DNA from: an uncultured Oscillospiraceae bacterium
GTDB taxonomy: Bacteria > Bacillota_A > Clostridia > Oscillospirales > Oscillospiraceae
Direction: 5' to 3'
Length of the DNA: 11,618 nucleotides
Assembly (NCBI GenBank): GCA_900757695.1
Contig: CAAEOU010000136.1
Span: forward strand, 1-11,618
In this document: positions 6,051 through 11,618 of the stretch, piece after piece
How the letters are laid out: every line of letters starts with the position of its first letter
How positions within the stretch are numbered: position 1 is the stretch's first letter
Program-made: the position numbers and the translations under genes
Notes under the pieces: model-generated
Told to the model about the DNA's origin: nothing
The model's input: the letters and a program-made list of their open reading frames with translations, nothing else
Database searches by the model: none

Positions 6051-6383
6051 CTACAGAATTTGACCGCCCATGGATTGCAAAAGCTGTCTGGCGTCCTGTA
6101 CCTGCGTATCATCGGTGAGAACGGAGAGAATGGCAGGACGCTGGGGCTCCGGGGTGTGCAGCAGGACACCATTCCCGGCAAGGGGCGGCAGGGCACCCAT
6201 CAGGCTGTTCCCGGCGCTGTTTCCACCGGATGCGCCGTAAGGATATGCCACCAGAAGCGGGTCCGCAGGGATGTCCCGGGGCTGTTCCCGGAAGGATACC
6301 ATGCAGCCCTTGCGGTGAAGGCGCTGGGCGGCCTGACGAGCTTCATATGGATTTTCAAATTTGCAGGTAATGGTAATCGACAA
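6051..6383 (-). CDS. Uncharacterised 110-residue protein with a TTG start
   Basis: I cannot name a family. The protein opens with a beta strand (SITITCKF) and a helix (NPYEARQAAQRLHRKG). A Gly/Ser/Asn-rich middle follows (YPYGASGGNSAGNSLMGALPPLAGNG, about 48-72), and a C-terminal unit ends the protein (ILSVLTDDTQVQDARQLLQSMGGQIL). The two strand-helix units resemble the small alpha/beta folds of YflT-like general stress proteins, which is only a loose impression. No signal peptide or clear membrane span is seen. The TTG at 6383 is chosen because a GGAAGGAG site lies 8 bases upstream and the conserved-looking fold begins there. A GTG at 6392 would overlap that site, and the ATG at 6494 lies inside the divergent DUF951 gene. 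The gene starts 66 bases from that divergent gene. Confidence 0.7.
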   Translation of the reverse strand: MSITITCKFENPYEARQAAQRLHRKGCMVSFREQPRDIPADPLLVAYPYGASGGNSAGNSLMGALPPLAGNGVLLHTPEPQRPAILSVLTDDTQVQDARQLLQSMGGQIL

Positions 6384-6391
6384 TTCAATCA

Positions 6392-6399
6392 CTCCTTCC
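6392..6399 (-). promoter_or_regulatory. Ribosome binding site selecting the TTG start
   Basis: GGAAGGAG on the minus strand lies 8 bases before the TTG at 6383. There is no in-frame ATG nearby, so this site is the main argument for a TTG start of the 110-residue gene. Confidence 0.6.
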
Positions 6400-6449
6400 G
6401 TCCTATTGTTGCCGACAGAAGGAGAAATTATGCAGTTGAGGTGACAAAG

Positions 6450-6635
6450 ATGGATGTACGTCTTGGAGATGTTCTGGTGATGAAGAAGCCGCATCCCTGT
6501 GGTTCAAAGGAATGGAAGGTGCTCCGCACCGGCATGGACTTCCGGCTCAAATGTCTGGGCTGCGGCCATGAGGTGCTGGGGGCAAGATCCAAGCTGGAAA
6601 AGAATATTAAGGAAATCCGCCATGCAGAAGAATGA
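6450..6635 (+). CDS. DUF951-family small protein with CxxC
   Basis: This 61-residue protein matches the well-conserved small DUF951 family of Firmicutes: MDVRLGDVLVMKKPHPCG at the start, then WKVLRTGMDFRLKCLGCGHEV, then an RSKLEKNIKEI helix. C17 together with C35 and C38 (CLGC), and possibly H40, could bind a metal such as zinc. The family's function is unknown and a nucleic-acid-associated role is only a guess. The start at 6450 has a GAGGTGA site 5 bases upstream; a longer frame from 6060 covers the opposite-strand gene and is not used. The last 14 bases overlap the start of recQ, so the two are probably co-translated. It is the first gene of the run that ends at the 10100 terminator. Confidence 0.9.
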   Translation: MDVRLGDVLVMKKPHPCGSKEWKVLRTGMDFRLKCLGCGHEVLGARSKLEKNIKEIRHAEE

Positions 6636-8151
6636 CTCTCTGGAGCGGGCGAAAGCGCTGCTGTATGAGCATTTTGGCTATTCCTCCTTTCGGGGTGCAC
6701 AGGAGACGCTGATTACTGCAATCTTGTCCGGGCGGGATGCGCTGGGGATCATGCCCACAGGGGCGGGAAAGTCCATTTGCTATCAGATCCCCGGCCTGAT
6801 CCTGCCGGGCATTACGCTGGTGGTATCTCCGCTGATCTCACTGATGCAGGATCAGGTGCGGGCCTTGAAGGCTGCGGGGATCGCCGGGGCCTATCTCAAT
6901 TCATCCCTGAGCTACCGGCAGTACCTCAAGGCGCTGGACAATGCCCGAAGGGGCATGTACCGGATCATCTATGTGGCCCCGGAACGGCTGGTCACTGAGG
7001 AATTCCAGCGGTTTGCGGCCTCTGTGCCCATTTCGTTGGTGGCGGTAGACGAGGCCCACTGCGTATCCCAGTGGGGACATGATTTCCGGCCTTCCTATAT
7101 GAATATCGCACCATTTGTGGAAAGCCTTCCACAGCGGCCCATTTTGGCTGCCTTTACAGCAACGGCGACCCCGGCAGTCCGGGAGGATATCCTGCAGCAT
7201 CTGCGGCTTCATGATCCGGAGATCGCCGTGACGGGCTTTGATCGGGAGAATCTGTTCTTCCGGGTCTCAAAGCCCACGGATAAAAAAGCGGCGTTGCTGG
7301 AGTTCATTGCCCAGCACCGGGATGAAAGCGGGATTGTCTACTGCGCCACCCGTAAAAACGTGGAAAAGGTCACGGAGCTGCTCCGAGATAGCGGCATTGC
7401 GGCGGCCCGGTATCATGCGGGGCTGGAAGAAGAAGAGCGCAGAGAAGGCCAGACTGCATTTCTGTTTGACAAGGTTCGGGTCATGGTGGCCACCAATGCC
7501 TTTGGCATGGGCATTGACAAGCAGAATGTCAGTTATGTGGTACACTATAATATGCCGAAAAATATGGAGGCATACTATCAGGAGGCGGGCCGTGCGGGCC
7601 GGGACGGCTCCAAGGCGGAGTGCCTGCTGCTCTATGGTCCCGGGGATATTCATACGGCGGAGTTCTTTATCAACAATTCCACCGAGGGAAACGAAGACGG
7701 ACCCGAGGCAGTGGCCCGGCGGAGAAAGATTGAGTTTGATAAGCTGGAAAAAATGAAAAACTACTGTTTTACCTCCGGCTGTCTTCGCCATTACATATTG
7801 GATTACTTTGGGGAAAAGTCCCCGGAACGCTGCGGCAACTGCGGCAGCTGTCGGGCAAGGCAGAATATTGCGGCGGCCCTGCGGGCACCTGCGGCAAGAC
7901 CCCAGAAGACCCAGCGCACCCTCTATGAAATGCTCAAAAGTGTTCGGCTGGACTTTGCGGAAAAGGCGGGGCTGCCGCCGGAGCTGGTCTTTACAGACCG
8001 AACCCTACAGGCAATGGCGGTCTCCAAGCCACAGAATGAACATGATATGATGGAGATCCCCGGCGTCAGCCCGGTGAAATATCAGATGTACGGAAAAACC
8101 TTCCTGCGCGTCATTCAGCGCAACAGTGAAAGAAGGAGTGGTGTAGAATGA
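6622..8151 (+). CDS. recQ: RecQ-family ATP-dependent DNA helicase lacking the winged-helix domain
   Basis: RecQ is a 3'-5' DNA helicase that unwinds recombination and stalled-fork intermediates. The 509-residue protein shows motif I PTGAGKS (45-51), DEAH (143-146) followed by CVSQWGHDFRPSY (aromatic-rich loop), and motif VI QEAGRAGRDG (320-329). The RecQ zinc site has C387, C404, C407 and C410 with the E. coli spacing. A C-terminal HRDC-like domain spans about 430-500 (RTLYEMLKSVRLDFAEKAGLPPELVFTD...MMEIPGVSPVKYQMYG). Between the zinc site and HRDC there are only about 20 residues, so the RQC winged helix of classical RecQ (about 609 residues in E. coli) is absent. The start at 6622 has AAGGAA upstream and overlaps the DUF951 gene. 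A longer frame from 6499 reads through that gene and is rejected. The stop overlaps hisC (ATGA). Confidence 0.95.
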   Translation: MQKNDSLERAKALLYEHFGYSSFRGAQETLITAILSGRDALGIMPTGAGKSICYQIPGLILPGITLVVSPLISLMQDQVRALKAAGIAGAYLNSSLSYRQYLKALDNARRGMYRIIYVAPERLVTEEFQRFAASVPISLVAVDEAHCVSQWGHDFRPSYMNIAPFVESLPQRPILAAFTATATPAVREDILQHLRLHDPEIAVTGFDRENLFFRVSKPTDKKAALLEFIAQHRDESGIVYCATRKNVEKVTELLRDSGIAAARYHAGLEEEERREGQTAFLFDKVRVMVATNAFGMGIDKQNVSYVVHYNMPKNMEAYYQEAGRAGRDGSKAECLLLYGPGDIHTAEFFINNSTEGNEDGPEAVARRRKIEFDKLEKMKNYCFTSGCLRHYILDYFGEKSPERCGNCGSCRARQNIAAALRAPAARPQKTQRTLYEMLKSVRLDFAEKAGLPPELVFTDRTLQAMAVSKPQNEHDMMEIPGVSPVKYQMYGKTFLRVIQRNSERRSGVE

Positions 8152-9218
8152 ACCAGAAGTTTTGGGCAAAACGGATCCGGCACATTGAACCCTATGTTCC
8201 CGGGGAGCAGCCCAAGGATCGGCGCTATATCAAGCTCAACACCAATGAGAACCCCTATCCGCCGTCTCCCAAGGTGGCCGAGGCACTGCACAGCGCCAAT
8301 ATCTCCGCCCTGCGGCTGTACCCGGATCCCGATTGCAGAGCGCTGAGAGAGGCGCTTGCACGGCAGAAGGAACTTCAGCCGGAGAAGGTATTCGTGGGCA
8401 ATGGCTCTGACGAGATCCTGGCGTTTTCCTATCTTGCCTTTATGGATGAGAACAATCCGGCGATTTTCCCGGATATCACCTACAGCTTTTATCCGGTATA
8501 TGCGGCGTTCTTTGGAAACCATACCCGAATCGTGCCGGTGCGGGAGGACTTTTCCATTCCGCTGGAGGAGCTGTGCCACAATGATGGAACGGTGGTGCTG
8601 ACCAATCCCAATGCGCCCACCGGCATGGCGGTGGGCCTTGCGGATGTGGAAATGATCTTAAAGGCCAACCCGGATCACGTGGTGATTCTGGATGAAGCCT
8701 ATGTGGATTTCGGCGCACAGAGCGCAGTGGGATTGATCGACCGGTATGAAAACCTGCTTGTGGTGCAGACCTGTTCCAAATCCCGGAGCCTTGCGGGAAT
8801 GCGCATTGGCTTTGCCTTTGGCAGCGAAAATCTGATTGCGGCACTCAATGCGGTGAAGAACTCCATCAACTCCTATACCTTGGATCGAATGGCACTGGCT
8901 GCGGCGCAGGCATCTGTGGAGGATCAGGACTATATGGATGATACCTGTTTGCGGGTGTCGAATACCCGTGAAATGACTGCCGGGAAATTAAAAAAGTTGG
9001 GATTTCAGGTGTTGCCCTCCAAGGCCAATTTCCTGTTTGCGGCACATGCCACTGCACCGGGCGGGGAGCTGTTTCGGAAGCTGCGGGAAAAAGGAGTCCT
9101 TGTTCGTTATTTTGATAAGCCCAGAATCAGCAATTTCCTGCGTATTACCATTGGAACGCCGGAAGAGATGGAGGCGCTGACAGAGGCGCTGGAAGAAATT
9201 TTGGAGGCATATAAATGA
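8148..9218 (+). CDS. hisC: Histidinol-phosphate aminotransferase-type PLP enzyme
   Basis: This 356-residue class I/II aminotransferase is of the HisC type. HisC converts imidazole acetol phosphate and glutamate to histidinol phosphate and 2-oxoglutarate. Family features are visible: KLNTNENPYPPSP (29-41), GNGSDEIL (84-91), NPNAPTG (153-159), DEAYVDF (182-188), the Schiff-base lysine K211 in CSKSRSLAGMRIG, and the substrate-carboxylate Arg in LRITIG (R332). No other his genes are in the window. A broader substrate role (for example aromatic amino acids) or a cobalamin CobD-like role cannot be excluded, although the motifs fit HisC best. The start overlaps the recQ stop by 4 bases with an AAGGAG site about 9 bases upstream, and its own stop overlaps the next gene by 4 bases. 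Confidence 0.88.
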   Translation: MNQKFWAKRIRHIEPYVPGEQPKDRRYIKLNTNENPYPPSPKVAEALHSANISALRLYPDPDCRALREALARQKELQPEKVFVGNGSDEILAFSYLAFMDENNPAIFPDITYSFYPVYAAFFGNHTRIVPVREDFSIPLEELCHNDGTVVLTNPNAPTGMAVGLADVEMILKANPDHVVILDEAYVDFGAQSAVGLIDRYENLLVVQTCSKSRSLAGMRIGFAFGSENLIAALNAVKNSINSYTLDRMALAAAQASVEDQDYMDDTCLRVSNTREMTAGKLKKLGFQVLPSKANFLFAAHATAPGGELFRKLREKGVLVRYFDKPRISNFLRITIGTPEEMEALTEALEEILEAYK

Positions 9219-10087
9219 TCGAATATGAACCGCCGGTATACCGGCCACCGGGAGAATGGCGCAGCTTTTTAGTACAGGCCACCATTGGATGCAGCCATAA
9301 TGGCTGTACCTTCTGCGGCATGTATAAGGGGAAAAAATACCGGGTCAGACCCATGGAAGACATCATTGGGGATATCCGGGAGGCTGCTGCTTTCTACAAT
9401 CAGTATGAGAAGGTGTTCCTCTGCGACGGTGATGCCATTGCCATGGATACAGAGGATCTGCTGGAGATCATCGCAGAGATCAAAAAGGACTTCCCCCACT
9501 GTCGTCTGATCTCCACCTATGCCGGACCGAAGAGCACTCTGAAAAAGACCCCCGAAGAGCTGAAGCGGCTCCACGAGGCCGGGCTTGGCCGGGCTTATCT
9601 CGGCATAGAGACCGGAATGGAGGAGATCCTGAAATCCACCAATAAAGGGGTCGACCGGGAACAGATGCTGGAGGCTGGCCTTCGCCTGCGAAATGCAGGG
9701 ATCGATCTATGGGGCATTGTTCTCATCGGTCTGGGCGGTAAGGAGCTGTCCGCAGAGAATGCCCGGGAGACGGCAAAGATCATCAATGAGATGAAGCCCA
9801 ATCATCTCTCCGCCATGAACTATACGCCGGTGGAGGGGACAAAGCTGGGCAATCAGGCCATGCGGGGCGAATTTCATGTGCTCAGTGCAAAGGAGAGCTT
9901 GGAGGAGACGGCAGAGCTGATCCGAAATCTGGACGTTTCCGGCATGCACTTCACCTCGGATCATGCGTCTAACTACCTGCCCTTAAAGGGGACGCTCAAT
10001 GAAGATCGGGATAAGCTCCTGACTTTGATCGATGGCGCCATTCACGGAACGGTGGGTATCCGCTGTGAAAGCAGCCGCGGACTGTAA
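9215..10087 (+). CDS. Radical SAM protein (Elp3/B12-binding-like group), function unknown
   Basis: This 290-residue radical SAM enzyme binds its 4Fe-4S cluster through C26-SHNG-C31-TF-C34, a CX4CX2C spacing instead of the common CX3CX2C. The opening EYEPPVYRPPGEWRSFLVQATIGC and the stretches VFLCDGDAIAM, YAGPKSTLKK, YLGIETGMEEILKSTNKGV and GIVLIGLGG are typical of a stand-alone family annotated only as radical SAM protein in many anaerobes. That family, as I recall it, also has the CX4CX2C spacing. No SPASM cysteines follow, and the C-terminus ends in a short helical region. Its substrate is unknown. The start overlaps the hisC stop (ATGA), making it the last gene of the DUF951-recQ-hisC run. 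A strong terminator follows 12 bases after its stop. Confidence 0.88.
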   Translation: MIEYEPPVYRPPGEWRSFLVQATIGCSHNGCTFCGMYKGKKYRVRPMEDIIGDIREAAAFYNQYEKVFLCDGDAIAMDTEDLLEIIAEIKKDFPHCRLISTYAGPKSTLKKTPEELKRLHEAGLGRAYLGIETGMEEILKSTNKGVDREQMLEAGLRLRNAGIDLWGIVLIGLGGKELSAENARETAKIINEMKPNHLSAMNYTPVEGTKLGNQAMRGEFHVLSAKESLEETAELIRNLDVSGMHFTSDHASNYLPLKGTLNEDRDKLLTLIDGAIHGTVGIRCESSRGL

Positions 10088-10099
10088 TCGAAAATGATT

Positions 10100-10141
10100 T
10101 GTGCACCACAGAACGGCAGTGTTCTGTGGTGCACATTTTTT
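10100..10141 (+). terminator. Strong intrinsic terminator
   Basis: A perfect 15-bp stem pairs TGTGCACCACAGAAC (10100-10114) with GTTCTGTGGTGCACA (10121-10135) around a six-base loop (GGCAGT). T6 (10136-10141) follows. It closes the operon ending with the radical SAM gene and separates it from spoIIGA. Confidence 0.95.
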
Positions 10142-10221
10142 GACCATGGAAAGGGAAATGCCTGCTTTCTTTCGGGCTTTTTTGAAGCGCCGGTGTGGTA
10201 TGCTTGGTTACGGGTGATGAG

Positions 10222-11067
10222 ATGACGGTATATATCGATCAGCTGTGGGTGCTGAATTCTGTAGTGGACTATCTGCTGCTTTCGGCCTCCGGCAGTTTAC
10301 TGGGGGTGCCAATACAGCGGGGAAGACTGGCGGCGGCTGGGGCGCTGGGCGGTATATATGCGGTGCTTTCGCTGATACCGCAGCTGGGATTTCTACAGAC
10401 TGTCTGCTTTCGGCTTCTGACAGCGGCGCTGCTGTGTCTGTGCGCATTTGGTCAAGTACGGGGGATCCTTCGGCAGACGGTGGTGCTGTTCCTGCTGGCG
10501 GCGGCATTTTCCGGGATCACGCTGCTGCTGACCGAGTGCTTTTCCGCACCGGGGGCGCTGATTGGTGGAACGGTCTACTATCCCCTGAGCGTTGGGGTGC
10601 TGGTGCTGACCGCAGGAGGCGCCACGGGTCTGATCGTCTGGGGCTTGGGCAGACTGATGCAGCACGGGGGAAATATTGCACAGGTGGAGCTCCGGCTGAA
10701 TGGCCGGAAAAAGCGGCTTACTGCTCTGTATGACACCGGCAATACCCTTAGGGATCCCATGTCCGGCCAGCGTGTGATGGTGGCGGACTGGACCCTGCTG
10801 CGGGAGCTGTTCCCGGAACTGGGACTGAAACCGGAGGAGGTGCGGCGTCCGGGCACACTCATGGAACGGATGGCCCGGGAAGTGCCGCAGCTGCATCCGC
10901 GGCTGATCCCCTATAAAACGGCGTCTACGGAGCAGGGAATGCTGCTGGCACTGCGGCCGGAATGGATGCAGGTAGATGGAAAAGAGGAAAAAATGCTGGT
11001 GGCCTTCTCGCCGGTGACAGTTTCTGACGGAGGCGGCTATCAGGCGCTGCTGGGAGGAGTACGATGA
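10222..11067 (+). CDS. spoIIGA: SpoIIGA, sporulation sigma-E processing protease
   Basis: SpoIIGA is a membrane aspartic-type protease in the mother cell that cleaves pro-SigE once engulfment signalling begins, through the forespore-made SpoIIR. The 281-residue protein has an N-terminal half with about five hydrophobic segments (roughly 5-27, 35-57, 60-78, 84-106, 114-145) starting with [21 protein letters not shown] soluble C-terminal half carries the catalytic motif [11 protein letters not shown], with D171 in DTGN. The length is slightly below the B. subtilis protein of about 309 residues. The start at 10222 is chosen for homology of the first segment and a GGGTGATGAG sequence just upstream; an in-frame ATG at 10195 has weaker support. 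The sigE start overlaps the stop by 4 bases, the classic spoIIG arrangement. No clear Spo0A box or sigma-A promoter is recognised in the 80 bases upstream. Confidence 0.95.
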   Translation: MTVYIDQLWVLNSVVDYLLLSASGSLLGVPIQRGRLAAAGALGGIYAVLSLIPQLGFLQTVCFRLLTAALLCLCAFGQVRGILRQTVVLFLLAAAFSGITLLLTECFSAPGALIGGTVYYPLSVGVLVLTAGGATGLIVWGLGRLMQHGGNIAQVELRLNGRKKRLTALYDTGNTLRDPMSGQRVMVADWTLLRELFPELGLKPEEVRRPGTLMERMAREVPQLHPRLIPYKTASTEQGMLLALRPEWMQVDGKEEKMLVAFSPVTVSDGGGYQALLGGVR

Positions 11068-11618
11068 TTTCAACCCTGCTTCGCTGGCTGGGGGCAGCCC
11101 CGGATCAGCTTATGTACATAGGGGGCAGTGATATTCTGCCGCCGCCGCTGGAACGTAGTTTAGAGGCACAGACCATCCGTGAAATGGTGGAGGGAAGCCA
11201 GCAGGCCAAATCCACGCTCATCGAGCACAACCTTCGTCTGGTGGTCTATATTGCACGGCGCTTTGAGTCTACGGGGATCAATTTGGAGGATCTGATCTCC
11301 ATTGGCACCATTGGGCTGATTAAGGCCATCAACACCTTTCGCCCGGAGAAAAACATCAAGCTTGCCACGTATGCATCCCGCTGCATTGAAAATGAGATCC
11401 TGATGTATATCCGGAAAATTGCATCCCACAAATCGGATGTCTCGCTGGATGAACCCATCAATACGGATTGGGATGGAAATGAGCTGCATCTGGGAGATGT
11501 GCTGGGCACGGAGCCGGATGCGGTATCCCGGCCACTGGAGGACGATGTGGACCTGCGGCTTCTGCGGGAAGCGCTGGATCAGCTGCCGGACAAGGAGCAG
11601 ACCATTGTGAAGCTGCGC
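11064..11618 (+). CDS. sigE: Sporulation sigma factor SigE, cut by the right window edge
   Basis: SigE is the first mother-cell-specific sigma factor, made as an inactive membrane-associated pro-protein and trimmed by SpoIIGA. The 185 residues seen include the pro-sequence, then [12 protein letters not shown] (18-29), region 2 with [37 protein letters not shown] (56-92) and [20 protein letters not shown] (99-118), and the SigE-typical [27 protein letters not shown] (126-152). Region 4 is only begun ([19 protein letters not shown]). The start at 11064 is supported by GGGAGGAG 4 bases upstream and an ATGA overlap with spoIIGA. The pro-sequence before YIGGS is only 17 residues, about ten shorter than in B. 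subtilis. The downstream continuation, often followed by sigG, is outside the window. Confidence 0.96.
   Translation, partial: MISTLLRWLGAAPDQLMYIGGSDILPPPLERSLEAQTIREMVEGSQQAKSTLIEHNLRLVVYIARRFESTGINLEDLISIGTIGLIKAINTFRPEKNIKLATYASRCIENEILMYIRKIASHKSDVSLDEPINTDWDGNELHLGDVLGTEPDAVSRPLEDDVDLRLLREALDQLPDKEQTIVKLR

Noticed and set aside
6384..6449. Divergent promoters between the 110-residue gene and the DUF951 gene
   Set aside because: The best candidate (TTGTTG at 6406, TATGCA at 6429) matches the consensus too poorly to be listed.
10160..10183. Second terminator-like hairpin (GCCTG/CGGGC followed by T6) just before spoIIGA
   Set aside because: The stem is only 5 bp with one G-T pair and an 8-base loop. 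A strong terminator already lies 20 bases upstream, so this may be chance.
10142..10221. Spo0A box or sigma-A promoter for spoIIGA
   Set aside because: No TGTCGAA-like site better than 5 of 7 was seen. The TGGTATGCT sequence would place the transcript start too close to the ribosome site.
10393..11073. Open reading frame of 226 codons on the minus strand
   Set aside because: It is antisense to spoIIGA and rich in Gln/His/Arg, as expected from a reverse-frame shadow of a GC-rich gene.

Overview
The window suggests a moderately GC-rich, endospore-forming anaerobic Firmicute, most likely a Clostridia member of the Oscillospiraceae/Ruminococcaceae type. The main evidence is the spoIIGA-sigE pair at the right end. 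Two radical SAM enzymes, a DUF951-type small protein, strong AGGAGG-like ribosome binding sites and extended -10 promoters fit the same picture. This placement is inference from gene content. The window is densely coded, with no gap over 300 bases, and I see no tRNA, rRNA, CRISPR array, insertion sequence or prophage signature.

Layout. (1) At 1-480 (+) lies the C-terminal part of an RluA-type pseudouridine synthase that runs in from the left. (2) A four-gene minus-strand run from 3597 down to 536 holds endonuclease III (nth), a VanZ-family membrane protein, a putative lipoprotein with a Gly/Cys motif, and a radical SAM/SPASM enzyme. It appears to start at an extended -10 promoter near 3630 and to end at a 13-bp hairpin at 488-537 shared with the converging rluA gene. 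(3) rarA (3713-4978, +) is transcribed divergently from nth. (4) Two minus-strand genes follow: a 110-residue unknown with a TTG start (6051-6383) and a triple-S1-domain RNA-binding protein (5050-5961). The latter ends in a UUCG-loop hairpin facing the end of rarA. (5) A tightly overlapped plus-strand run holds a DUF951-type Zn-ribbon-like protein, a short recQ, a hisC-like aminotransferase and a radical SAM protein, and closes with a strong intrinsic terminator at 10100-10141. (6) spoIIGA and sigE complete the window; sigE is cut by the right edge.

How the genes work together. nth, rarA and recQ give the region a DNA repair and replication-restart flavour. spoIIGA-sigE is the mother-cell sporulation module, in which the membrane protease SpoIIGA activates pro-SigE. 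The most novel-looking part is 536-2451: a radical SAM/SPASM enzyme translationally coupled to a secreted lipoprotein with a compact H-G-T-G-R-G-G-Y-G-C motif. This resembles a peptide or protein maturase and its substrate, with a lipoprotein as the target instead of a small peptide.
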